Assembly: GCF_001623405.1 (NCBI RefSeq)
Contig: NZ_LUHG01000082.1
Location: forward strand, 1-64,000
Origin: Hydrotalea flava
GTDB lineage: Bacteria; Bacteroidota; Bacteroidia; Chitinophagales; Chitinophagaceae
Length of the DNA stretch: 64,000 nucleotides
Direction: 5' to 3'
Part shown: positions 56,895 to 64,000 of the stretch, piece after piece
How positions within the stretch are numbered: the first letter of the stretch is position 1
Layout of the letters: every line of letters begins with the position of its first letter
The notes under the pieces: generated by a model
The model's input: only the letters and a program-made list of their open reading frames with translations
Told to the model about the DNA's origin: nothing
The model's database searches: none
Program-made: the position numbers and the translations under genes

Positions 56895-57518
56895 TTATTG
56901 TAATAATGTAGAATGAACCATTTGTTGAATGTGTGTAACGAGTCGTTTCCTAAATTGTTCATTGGAGTAAGGATTAAAATCTTTATTACTTTCTCTGAAA
57001 ATATATACACAACAAATTTGTTTCGATTTCAGTACCTGATTAATGGTTCCAATAATGCTGGCAAAAAGGAGGGGAGCATCTACCTTTTTAAATACTTTTT
57101 TTCGAATCCCTTTTTCAATAATTTTTGTAAAATTGTTGATGTTCTGTGTAACAACCTCAATCACTTTTTGATGCAAATCTTCTCGCTGCGATACCAGCAT
57201 TTCCTGTTCCATTACCTTATGAAAATCTGGATAGGATAAGAAGCGATTTACATAAGCTTCTATAATTAAATCAATTTTTTCAATTTCAGTAAGGTTTTTA
57301 TCATTTTCCAAATCCTCAATTCGCCCCTTTATATAGCGAACCTTTTCTTCTACTATGGCTTCAAACAATTTCTCTTTTGAACCAAAGTAGTAGTTTACCA
57401 TAGCAATATTCACTTCTGCTTTCTGTGCTAAATCACGAATGGATGTACCCTCAAATCCCTTCTCTGAAAAAAGGGAAATGGCGGTTTGCATAATCAATTC
57501 CTTCTTGTCTATACTCAT
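56895..57518 (-). CDS. TetR-family transcriptional regulator
   Basis: A 207-residue TetR-type repressor. The DNA-binding domain covers about residues 5-50 (KKELIMQTAISLFSEKGFEGTSIRDLAQKAEVNIAMVNYYFGSKEKLFEAIV). The C-terminal ligand-binding domain is divergent, as usual. It heads the exporter operon, 23 bases before the adaptor, and tandem palindromes upstream make autorepression likely. The start at 57518 (MSIDKKEL) is preferred to 57539. Confidence 0.92.
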   Translation of the reverse strand: MSIDKKELIMQTAISLFSEKGFEGTSIRDLAQKAEVNIAMVNYYFGSKEKLFEAIVEEKVRYIKGRIEDLENDKNLTEIEKIDLIIEAYVNRFLSYPDFHKVMEQEMLVSQREDLHQKVIEVVTQNINNFTKIIEKGIRKKVFKKVDAPLLFASIIGTINQVLKSKQICCVYIFRESNKDFNPYSNEQFRKRLVTHIQQMVHSTLLQ

Positions 57519-57544
57519 AGTGTAACTATTAAAATGCAAATTTT

Positions 57545-57575
57545 AAACAAATGTTTGAATTAAACAAACGTTTGA
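57545..57575. promoter_or_regulatory. Tandem TetR operators
   Basis: Two copies of a 14-base site, AAACAAATGTTTGA (57545-57558) and AAACAAACGTTTGA (57562-57575), repeat at a 17-base period. The second has a perfect 10-bp palindrome, CAAACGTTTG; the first differs only by one centre base (CAAATGTTTG). They begin 27 bases before the TetR start codon and 68 bases before the divergent beta-glucosidase gene. Confidence 0.75.
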
Positions 57576-57642
57576 TTTATTTTTATCAAATTTTAATGTG
57601 TATATCAAAATAATCATGGAATTTTAGGACATTCAAATTAAT

Positions 57643-59004
57643 ATGTATACAGCTACATCGTTCAATGCAGCAGATTTTGGTTCTGATTTTTTATGGGGTA
57701 TTGCCATTGCAGCCGCACAAAATGAAGGTGCTCATAATTTATATGGACGCGGCCCCTCCATTTGGGACCAGTTTGCCATTCGTAGCGGAAAAATTAAGGG
57801 GAATGCCAAACCTGATGAGTGTTGCGATTTTTACCACCGTTATAAAAATGATTTGCAGTTAGTAAAACAGATGGGATTTAAAGTATTTCGTTTTTCAATT
57901 TCCTGGAGCCGAATTATACCGAATGGAACCGGTTCTGTGAATAAAGAAGGAATTCTTTTTTATCATCATGTTATAGATGAATGTATTGCTTTAGGGTTAA
58001 CACCCTGTATCACTCTCTATCATTGGGATTTACCATTGGCATTGCAAAAGGAGGGTGGATGGACTTCACATTCCTTACTTAAATGGTTTACAAAATATGT
58101 TACGGTTTGTATGCACGAATATGGCAATAAAGTAAAGCAGTGGATTATTCTGAATGAACCAATGGGGTTTACCTCATTGGGGTATATGCTGGGTAAACAT
58201 GCACCAGGGAAATCGGGTATACAACAATTTTTTGCTGCTGTACATAATGCGGTATTGGCTCAGGCTGAAGGCGGCAGAATTGTTCGTGCAATGGTGCCAG
58301 ACGCAGTGATTGGTATCACATTTTCGTGCAGTGAAGTTGTACCGGCTTCAGAAAAAAAAGCAGATATTGTGGCATCCAAAAAAATGGATATTTTATTAAA
58401 CCGATTATTTATTGAACCTGCTTTGGGTATGGGTTATCCTTCGGATGATTTTATTTTAATGGATCGATTACACCTTTATACCAAAGCATGGAAATATACC
58501 GAAAGGATGAAATTTGATTTTGATTTTATCGGCCTTCAAAATTATTTTCCCGTTACGGTAGCCCATCAGGCTATGATTCCTTATGTGCAGGCTATTGAGG
58601 TGAAAGCTGCCAAACGTAAAGTACCGCATACTGATTTGGGATGGGAAATTAATGCAAAAAGTTTTTATAATATTTTAAAACAGTTCGCAGATTATCCGAA
58701 TGTAAATAAAATGATTATAACTGAAAATGGTGCCTGCTTTAAAGATAAACTGCACAATGGTATGATTCATGATGTGCAGCGTATTGCATATTTTAAGAGT
58801 TATTTAGGGGCACTGTTACAAGCAAAAAAAGATGGAATACCTATAAAAGGATATTATGTATGGACATTAACCGATAATTTTGAATGGTCAGAAGGTTTTC
58901 AGGCTCCATTTGGGTTGGTACATGTTGATTTTAAAACGCAACAACGTACCATCAAAAATTCAGGTTTCTGGTGGCAGCAATTTTTATTAAACACAAAACA
59001 ATGA
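57643..59004 (+). CDS. GH1 family beta-glucosidase
   Basis: A 453-residue glycoside hydrolase family 1 enzyme. The acid/base Glu172 is in ILNEPMGF and the nucleophile Glu361 in IITENGA; both lie at the expected strand ends of a TIM barrel. The start also has DFLWGIAIAAAQNEGA and FRFSISWSRIIPNG. No signal peptide is seen, so it acts in the cytosol on imported beta-glucosides or related sugars. Its stop overlaps the next start (ATGA), coupling it to the thioredoxin-fold protein gene. Confidence 0.95.
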   Translation: MYTATSFNAADFGSDFLWGIAIAAAQNEGAHNLYGRGPSIWDQFAIRSGKIKGNAKPDECCDFYHRYKNDLQLVKQMGFKVFRFSISWSRIIPNGTGSVNKEGILFYHHVIDECIALGLTPCITLYHWDLPLALQKEGGWTSHSLLKWFTKYVTVCMHEYGNKVKQWIILNEPMGFTSLGYMLGKHAPGKSGIQQFFAAVHNAVLAQAEGGRIVRAMVPDAVIGITFSCSEVVPASEKKADIVASKKMDILLNRLFIEPALGMGYPSDDFILMDRLHLYTKAWKYTERMKFDFDFIGLQNYFPVTVAHQAMIPYVQAIEVKAAKRKVPHTDLGWEINAKSFYNILKQFADYPNVNKMIITENGACFKDKLHNGMIHDVQRIAYFKSYLGALLQAKKDGIPIKGYYVWTLTDNFEWSEGFQAPFGLVHVDFKTQQRTIKNSGFWWQQFLLNTKQ

Positions 59005-60272
59005 TTAAAACAATGATTAAAGCAATAATGCAAAACGAACAACGAAAATTCATTTTATTTTTTCTTTTCATTACTTTTTTTGTTACACAACAAGTAAATG
59101 CCCAAAGTATTTGGACTGCGGGTATGAAACGTCCGGATGGGAATACTATAGTATTTAATTTTCAATTGGCTACCCTGCAGCACAAAGCCGTTTTGTATCT
59201 GTTAAATGGTTCGGATAAATTTTTGGTGGACAGTGTTCAATTCAGAAACGATTCTGTTTTTATACAGATGCCTGTATTTGAATCGCAGTTTAAAGCCAAA
59301 GTACTGGCACCTGATTTATGGCAGGGGGTTTGGAAAAAAGAAACCTCCACAATACCTGTTGAATTACCTTTTACAGCAACGGTTCAACCAGATAAATTTC
59401 AACAAACAAGCCCTGCTTCTGCTAATTTATCGGGCAGATGGCAGGTAACATTCACCAGACCCAACGGAACTTTACGGCCTGCCATTGCTGAATTTAAACA
59501 AAACGGTAACAATATTACAGGTACATTTTTAACACCCAGTGGCGATTACAGATACCTGAGTGGAATTGTAACCGGCGATACATTAAAGCTCTCTACTTTT
59601 GATGGAGGCCATGCTTATCTTTTTGAGGCCATTGCTGAAAACGACACCATTTTAAAAAATGGTTTTTTTTATTCTGATGCTACGGCTACTGAAAAATTTT
59701 CTGCTATTAAAAACAGCAACGCACAATTGCCCGATTCAATTGCTGCCACTTATATGAAACCCGGTGAAACAACATTGCATTTTACTTTTCCCGATTTAAA
59801 TCATCATCCGGTTTCTTTGCAGGATGCTGCGTTTAAAAATAAAGTAGTGGTTTTGCAAATTATGGGTTCCTGGTGCCCTAACTGCATGGATGAAACACAA
59901 TTCCTCAGTAAGTTTTATGATGCCTATAAAGATAAAGGCCTTGCAGTCATTGCTTTGGCTTATGAATTGAGTACTGACTTTAACCGATCAAAAGCCAGTC
60001 TTGAAAAATTTCAGCATCGGTTTAATGTACAATATCCCATTTTAATTACAGGCGCAGCGGTAAATGATAGTTTGAAAACAGAGAAAACTTTACCGGCTTT
60101 ACAGTCCATTAAAGTATTTCCAACGCTTATCTTTATTGGTAAAGATGGGAAAGTTGCCAAAATAGATACCGGCTTTTATGGCCCGGGTTCAGGTGAATAT
60201 TATAAAAAATTTCAGGAAGATTTTGAACATACTATACAATATTTGTTGCAGCAAAATAGTACTACAGAATAA
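59001..60272 (+). CDS. TlpA-like thioredoxin-fold protein, exported
   Basis: A 423-residue protein with a signal peptide (cleavage near VNA-QS), a beta-rich N-terminal region (about 40-270, with WQVTFTRPNGTLRPAIAEFKQNGNNITGTFLTPSGDYRYLSGIV), and a C-terminal thioredoxin domain with the CxxC of MGSWCPNCMDET. Such proteins reduce disulfides in the periplasm. Three ATGs are possible (59001, 59013, 59028); 59001 is chosen because it overlaps the beta-glucosidase stop codon. Confidence 0.87.
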   Translation: MIKTMIKAIMQNEQRKFILFFLFITFFVTQQVNAQSIWTAGMKRPDGNTIVFNFQLATLQHKAVLYLLNGSDKFLVDSVQFRNDSVFIQMPVFESQFKAKVLAPDLWQGVWKKETSTIPVELPFTATVQPDKFQQTSPASANLSGRWQVTFTRPNGTLRPAIAEFKQNGNNITGTFLTPSGDYRYLSGIVTGDTLKLSTFDGGHAYLFEAIAENDTILKNGFFYSDATATEKFSAIKNSNAQLPDSIAATYMKPGETTLHFTFPDLNHHPVSLQDAAFKNKVVVLQIMGSWCPNCMDETQFLSKFYDAYKDKGLAVIALAYELSTDFNRSKASLEKFQHRFNVQYPILITGAAVNDSLKTEKTLPALQSIKVFPTLIFIGKDGKVAKIDTGFYGPGSGEYYKKFQEDFEHTIQYLLQQNSTTE

Positions 60273-60397
60273 TTCTAAGTATTTGTGAAATTTTAAGCAA
60301 CGGATTGTAACTTTATCTATCAACATTTGCGGGTAAATGAAATCATGTAAACAATTATTTCATTCATTTTTTTCATTCACTAAAACTGTATTGCTAT

Positions 60398-60862
60398 ATG
60401 AAAACAATTCGTCAATTTTTAATTGCTATATTAATTATTGCAGCCCTTACTGCATTGTATATCGGATTTAGCTTAATCAACGATTCCAGTGGCCGTTCAT
60501 TAGGATTGTCATACGATGATTTACAAGGCACTCCATTTTCATCTTATAGCACACCGGGTTGGTTATTGGTTGTTTTTATTGGCTTGGGAAGCCTGATTGC
60601 AGCCTGGGGCTGCATACAGCATATTGCATTTCATCCTATTCTTGTTATGGCAGAAGGTATTATTTTTGCTATTTGGATTATAATACAAATTACCATTACC
60701 GGTAACATTAATTTCCCTATTATTTTGTTTGCATTGTTTGCACTTGCCCTTATTTTATTAGGCAATCTGTTACGCAAAAAAATGTTACAACCTACGCATC
60801 ACCCACCGCAAACGCACCAATACAAGCATCGCGTTAAAAAAACAACTTCACATAAAAAGTAA
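60398..60862 (+). CDS. Small membrane protein with His-rich tail
   Basis: A 154-residue protein with four predicted membrane helices (about residues 6-26, 53-71, 80-98 and 104-122) and a basic, His-rich C-terminus (THHPPQTHQYKHRVKK). The family is not recognised. The tail could bind metal, or it may be only a basic anchor. It is followed by a strong terminator shared with dps. Confidence 0.6.
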   Translation: MKTIRQFLIAILIIAALTALYIGFSLINDSSGRSLGLSYDDLQGTPFSSYSTPGWLLVVFIGLGSLIAAWGCIQHIAFHPILVMAEGIIFAIWIIIQITITGNINFPIILFALFALALILLGNLLRKKMLQPTHHPPQTHQYKHRVKKTTSHKK

Positions 60863-60868
60863 TTTCAT

Positions 60869-60898
60869 AAAAAAACCGGGTAATAATCCCGGTTTTTT
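60869..60898. terminator. Bidirectional terminator
   Basis: A perfect 11-bp stem, AAAAAACCGGG (60870-60880) and CCCGGTTTTTT (60888-60898), with a 7-base loop. It lies between the converging membrane protein and dps genes. Confidence 0.9.
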
Positions 60899-60921
60899 AT
60901 GCGCTAAAATTGCTTCAACTT

Positions 60922-61392
60922 TTATTTAAGATAACTTCTTACAAACCATGCCCATTTTTCGTGCATTTTCAACAAACCGGTTAAAAAATCTGCATTTCCC
61001 AAATCCTTGTATTCGTCAGAAAATAAAACAATATCATTGCGTAAACTGCGAATCATGGTTTCGTGATCATTCAACAAATTTTCTAATTGTTTCTTTTGGT
61101 TATTGGTATATTCTTCTTCCAATAAGTTGGTTAAAGCTAAAAAATCTTTTAGTCTGCCTTCTGCATAATGGCCTAACATTCTAACTCGTTCAGCAATTTC
61201 GTCAATTATTTCATCAATGCCATTGTACATATCTTCATAAAATTTATGCATTTCAATAAAGTTGCTGCCTTCAATATTCCAATGGCAATTCCTTACTTTA
61301 GTGTATAGTACATATTCATCGGCCAATATCTGGTTTAATTTTTTTGCGGCTGATTGCGCATGTTGATCGTTGATTCCAATATTTGCTTTCAT
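60922..61392 (-). CDS. dps: Dps-family ferritin-like DNA-protection protein
   Basis: A 156-residue Dps protein that stores iron as a 12-mer and consumes H2O2. The ferroxidase ligands lie in VRNCHWNIEGSNFIEMHKFYEDMYNGIDEIIDEIAERVRMLG (His, Asp, Glu). The tail WAWFVRSYLK is standard. The N-terminus lacks a strongly basic tail, so it may protect by iron oxidation rather than DNA binding. Confidence 0.93.
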   Translation of the reverse strand: MKANIGINDQHAQSAAKKLNQILADEYVLYTKVRNCHWNIEGSNFIEMHKFYEDMYNGIDEIIDEIAERVRMLGHYAEGRLKDFLALTNLLEEEYTNNQKKQLENLLNDHETMIRSLRNDIVLFSDEYKDLGNADFLTGLLKMHEKWAWFVRSYLK

Positions 61393-61417
61393 AAAATTTA
61401 TTTTTAATGGCTTCTTG

Positions 61418-61425
61418 CAAAATTA
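61418..61425 (-). promoter_or_regulatory. TAATTTTG, candidate -7 element of dps
   Basis: An exact TAnnTTTG on the minus strand, 25 bases before the dps start codon. No TTTG was seen at -33. Confidence 0.35.
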
Positions 61426-61471
61426 GCAAATAAATTTAATTATCTTGTTATAAGATTGCTATAAATTGCGT

Positions 61472-61489
61472 GTATTACATCTGTAATAC
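61472..61489. promoter_or_regulatory. 18-bp palindrome between dps and the his operon
   Basis: GTATTAC (61472-61478) and GTAATAC (61483-61489), spaced by 4 bases, form a perfect 7-bp inverted repeat containing TACATCTGTA. It lies 80 bases upstream of dps and 113 upstream of the his promoter, so a role with dps is more likely. The regulator is unknown. Confidence 0.4.
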
Positions 61490-61578
61490 GGAATATTTTC
61501 TTTTCTATTCAAGTGTTTAGGCTATTTTGAATTTTCGATGGCAGCATACATTCCGGTGTACTGTTATTCTAAAAAAAA

Positions 61579-61609
61579 TTTCTCCTTTCCAATCAATACC
61601 TTACTTTTG
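61579..61609 (+). promoter_or_regulatory. Promoter of the his operon
   Basis: TACTTTTG at 61602-61609 matches TAnnTTTG, and TTTC at 61579-61582, 19 bases before it, is one base from the TTTG -33 element. Transcription would start just ahead of the leader peptide. Confidence 0.5.
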
Positions 61610-61627
61610 CTGCGTAATTAAAAATCA

Positions 61628-61678
61628 ATGAATTTAAACAACGTATACATGCATCATCATACACTGCCTACTTTGTAA
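61628..61678 (+). CDS. His-operon leader peptide
   Basis: A 16-residue reading frame, MNLNNVYMHHHTLPTL, ending TAA, contains three consecutive His codons (CAT CAT CAT, 61652-61660). The ATG directly before them (61649) could also start it. Ribosomes that stall on the His codons when charged tRNA-His is short would leave the sequence at the stop codon free, allowing antitermination. The number of His codons is lower than in E. coli (seven). The linkage to a perfect terminator and then hisG makes the case strong. Confidence 0.75.
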   Translation: MNLNNVYMHHHTLPTL

Positions 61679-61725
61679 GCAGACGATGTTTGGTGTTTAT
61701 ACTTTTCATAACATTTGAAGCTTAC
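61675..61725 (+). promoter_or_regulatory. Candidate antiterminator of the his attenuator
   Basis: GTAAGC (61675-61680), which covers the leader's stop codon, is the exact complement of GCTTAC (61720-61725), the 3' six bases of the terminator's left arm. The two structures exclude each other. A ribosome that reaches the leader stop would cover GTAAGC and let the terminator form; one stalled at the His codons would leave it free. Confidence 0.6.
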
Positions 61726-61742
61726 TCCGGTAAGCTTTTTTT
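61718..61742 (+). terminator. Attenuator terminator before hisG
   Basis: A perfect 8-bp stem, AAGCTTAC (61718-61725) and GTAAGCTT (61730-61737), with loop TCCG and a T run to 61742. It lies 40 bases after the leader stop and 36 bases before hisG, where an attenuator would be expected. Confidence 0.85.
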
Positions 61743-61777
61743 ATTTTACAAACATTCACAAAATTGTGAAAAACAAA

Positions 61778-62647
61778 ATGCGTATGCAAAACGAAAAATT
61801 AAAATTGGCAATTCAAAAAAGTGGCAGATTACATGATGATTCGATGAAATTATTAAAGGAATGTGGTATTGATATTACCAATGGTGTAAATAAATTAAAA
61901 ACCGAAGCCAGCAATTTCCCCATTGAAGTATTTTTTTTAAGAGACGATGATATACCGCAATATGTAGAAGATGCTGTTGCAGATATTGGATTTGTTGGTG
62001 AAAATGTGGTGTATGAAAAAAATAAAAAGGTAACTGTGGTTGAAAAATTGGGTTTTGGAAAATGCAGATTGTCTATTGCCGTTAGAAAAGGCGATGTGTA
62101 TGCCGGGCCGGAATATTTGCAGGGTAAAAAAATTGCAACCAGTTATCCCGTTTTATTACAACAGTACTTACAACAAAAAAATATCAATGCCGAAATACAT
62201 GAAATTAGCGGCAGTGTTGAAATTGCGCCGGGAATTGGTTTAGCAGATGCTATTTGTGATTTGGTAAGCAGCGGTTCAACTTTATTTATGAATGGATTGG
62301 CAGAATCGGAAGTAATTTTAAATTCACAGGCAGTATTAATTCAAAATGAACAATTACCACAGCACAAACAACAATTACTGAACAAATTATTGTTTCGTAT
62401 ACAGGCAGTAAAAAAAGCTAAGAATAACAAATACGTTTTATTAAATGCGCCCAACCATAAATTAGCTGAAATCATTGCTTTGTTGCCGGGTATGAAAAGC
62501 CCAACGGTACTGCCCTTGGCAGAACAAGGGTGGAGCAGTGTGCATAGTGTATTAAGCGAAAATCAATTTTGGGATATTATTGAACAATTGAAACAAGCCG
62601 GCGCTCAGGGCATTTTAGTAGTACCCATTGAAAAAATGATTATTTAA
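61778..62647 (+). CDS. hisG: ATP phosphoribosyltransferase (long form)
   Basis: A 289-residue enzyme that joins ATP and PRPP in the first step of histidine synthesis. Signatures are LKLAIQKSGRLHDDSMKLLKECGI, DIGFVGENVVYE, SGSVEIAPGIGLADAICDLVSSGSTL, and a C-terminal PII-like regulatory domain, so it is the long form that is inhibited by histidine and needs no HisZ. The start is 61778; 61784 (MQNEKLK) is an equal alternative. The operon continues with hisD 12 bases downstream. Confidence 0.95.
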   Translation: MRMQNEKLKLAIQKSGRLHDDSMKLLKECGIDITNGVNKLKTEASNFPIEVFFLRDDDIPQYVEDAVADIGFVGENVVYEKNKKVTVVEKLGFGKCRLSIAVRKGDVYAGPEYLQGKKIATSYPVLLQQYLQQKNINAEIHEISGSVEIAPGIGLADAICDLVSSGSTLFMNGLAESEVILNSQAVLIQNEQLPQHKQQLLNKLLFRIQAVKKAKNNKYVLLNAPNHKLAEIIALLPGMKSPTVLPLAEQGWSSVHSVLSENQFWDIIEQLKQAGAQGILVVPIEKMII

Positions 62648-62659
62648 AAAAGTTTTGTC

Positions 62660-63943
62660 ATGCAAATTTTTGAAAATCCTTCCCATCAGCAATGGAAAGC
62701 AATATTACAACGTCCGGCATTAGATAATGCCGGTTTGCAGGCTACCGTGCAAAATATTTTGCAGGAAGTACACAAGAATGGTGATGCAGCTATTCGTGCA
62801 TTTACACATTCACTGGATAAAGTTTTATTGGATAATTTTGCGGTGCAGGAAGCTGAGATTGCATCTGCAAGCTTCAAAATAAAACCTGAACTTAAAAATG
62901 CCATTCAGGTTGCAGTTAATAACATTACATTATTTCATGAAAAGCAATTACAACCTGTTGAGAAAATTGAAACAATGCCGGGTGTTACCTGCTGGCGCAA
63001 ATCAGTACCTATTGAGAAAGTTGGATTGTATATACCCGGTGGTTCAGCTCCTTTATTTTCAACCCTGTTAATGTTGGCTATTCCTGCAAAAATTGCCGGT
63101 TGTAAAGAAATTGTTTTGTGTACGCCTCCACGTAAAGATGGTACCGTTGATGAAGTAATATTATATACAGCATCCTTACTTGGAATTAAAAAAGTATTCA
63201 GTATTGGAGGAGTACAGGCCATTGGCGCCATGGCATACGGCACCAATACCATACCGCAGGTATATAAAATTTTTGGACCGGGTAATCAGTATGTAACCGC
63301 TGCTAAGCAATTGATACAACAGGAGGGTGTTGCTATTGACATGCCTGCCGGCCCCAGCGAAGTATGCGTATTGGCCGATGAATCGGCTAATGCAGCATTT
63401 ATTGCAGCAGATTTATTATCGCAGGCTGAGCATGGACCAGATAGTCAGGTAATGTTGGTAACAACACATGCTTCATTGGTAACCTTGGTCTTGGAGGAAA
63501 TTGAAAAGCAACTGAAGGTTTTGCCTCGTAAAACATTAGCTAAAAAATCTTTGGATAATAGCAAATGTATTGTACTTCAAAAAATGGAGGAAGCCATTGC
63601 ATTTGTAAATGCTTATGCAGCCGAACATTTAATTCTGCACTGCCGGCAACCGGAACTGATTGCCGAACACATTACCAATGCAGGTTCTGTATTTTTAGGT
63701 GCTTATTCTCCTGAAAGTGTAGGCGATTATGCCAGTGGCACCAATCATACCCTTCCCACCAATGGTTTTGCAAAAGCTTATAGTGGTGTAAGTGTAGACT
63801 CATTTGTAAAAAAAATTACCTATCAGCAACTATCACAGGATGGATTGGCATTAATTGGCCCATCAGTAGCATTAATGGCAGCAGCAGAAAGATTGGATGC
63901 GCACCGTAATGCTGTTCAAATCCGATTAAATACGATGGAATAA
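62660..63943 (+). CDS. hisD: Histidinol dehydrogenase
   Basis: A 427-residue zinc enzyme that oxidises histidinol to histidine in two NAD+ steps. Segments seen are VGLYIPGGSAPLFSTLLMLAIPAKIAGC, GPGNQYVTAAKQLI, DMPAGPSEVCVLADESAN, the zinc-site LLSQAEHGPDSQ, and the C-terminal YASGTNHTLPTNGFAKAYSGVSVDSF. It is in order with hisG, as in typical Bacteroidota his operons. Confidence 0.97.
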   Translation: MQIFENPSHQQWKAILQRPALDNAGLQATVQNILQEVHKNGDAAIRAFTHSLDKVLLDNFAVQEAEIASASFKIKPELKNAIQVAVNNITLFHEKQLQPVEKIETMPGVTCWRKSVPIEKVGLYIPGGSAPLFSTLLMLAIPAKIAGCKEIVLCTPPRKDGTVDEVILYTASLLGIKKVFSIGGVQAIGAMAYGTNTIPQVYKIFGPGNQYVTAAKQLIQQEGVAIDMPAGPSEVCVLADESANAAFIAADLLSQAEHGPDSQVMLVTTHASLVTLVLEEIEKQLKVLPRKTLAKKSLDNSKCIVLQKMEEAIAFVNAYAAEHLILHCRQPELIAEHITNAGSVFLGAYSPESVGDYASGTNHTLPTNGFAKAYSGVSVDSFVKKITYQQLSQDGLALIGPSVALMAAAERLDAHRNAVQIRLNTME

Positions 63944-63970
63944 TGTTTTCTGTTTAAAAAATCATATATC

Positions 63971-64000
63971 ATGTCATTCTCACTACAACAATTAATTAGA
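63971..64000 (+). CDS. hisC: Probable histidinol-phosphate aminotransferase, first ten codons
   Basis: An open frame from ATG 63971, reading MSFSLQQLIR, runs off the right edge. It begins 27 bases after hisD, where Bacteroidota his operons usually place hisC, and the LQQLIR start resembles that family. The ten residues alone cannot prove it. Confidence 0.5.
   Translation, partial: MSFSLQQLIR

Overview
The window is a gene-dense, AT-rich chromosomal segment from a member of the Bacteroidota, most probably family Chitinophagaceae (inference). The lineage signs are: a PorP/SprF type IX secretion protein, a SecD-SecF fusion, a long NusB, bacillithiol genes bshB1 and bshC, a CusA/CzcA-CzcB-TolC set, a BlaI/M56 pair, many lipoprotein signals, and promoters of the Bacteroidota form TTTG-N19/20-TAnnTTTG. 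I saw no rRNA, tRNA, CRISPR array, phage or insertion sequence. Almost everything reads as core chromosome.

Layout. 1-5.6 kb: 3' end of a membrane pyrophosphatase, a decayed sterol-desaturase-family pseudogene, a BlaI repressor/M56 peptidase pair, and a PorP/SprF protein. 5.6-14.4 kb: a lipoprotein serine hydrolase, serA, an exported regulatory-domain protein, cutC with a glycosylasparaginase, type II NADH dehydrogenase overlapping a small-molecule kinase, and yajQ. 14.5-21.5 kb: ribosomal protein L31 with a clear promoter and leader hairpin, bshB1, an HD hydrolase, a ketoacyl synthase III, a cell-wall amidase, an acyl-CoA dehydrogenase, an exported protein with a DDMDD motif, and a YggS-family PLP protein. 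21.6-31.7 kb (minus strand): an M20 amidohydrolase, a second serine hydrolase, a TraB/GumN protein, and a heavy-metal RND efflux operon headed by a small unknown protein.

31.8-39 kb: secDF, an FKBP lipoprotein, a small membrane protein, a YhhN lysoplasmalogenase, and groS-groL. 39.3-40.3 kb: a membrane-anchored ferredoxin-like-fold protein paired with an exported lipoprotein that looks like a truncated haemoglobin. 40.5-43 kb: nusB, DUF1573, yajC, coaE. 43-51 kb: a membrane protein, an RlmK-like methyltransferase, rimO, bshC, pdxJ-purE, and a UbiD-type decarboxylase. 51-57.6 kb: mgtE, a SET-domain protein, and a TetR-controlled EmrA/EmrB/TolC tripartite exporter with a tandem palindromic operator. 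57.6-61.4 kb: GH1 beta-glucosidase coupled to a thioredoxin-fold protein, a small membrane protein, and dps. 61.6 kb to the end: the start of a histidine operon (hisG, hisD, first codons of a probable hisC).

The most striking non-coding element lies before hisG. It is a short leader peptide with three consecutive His codons, followed by a perfect terminator hairpin. A sequence at the leader stop codon can pair with the left arm of that terminator, so this looks like a complete ribosome-mediated histidine attenuator. The other items most worth attention are the exported globin-like lipoprotein pair, the tandem TetR operator, the exported DxDD-motif protein and the multiply broken desaturase gene.
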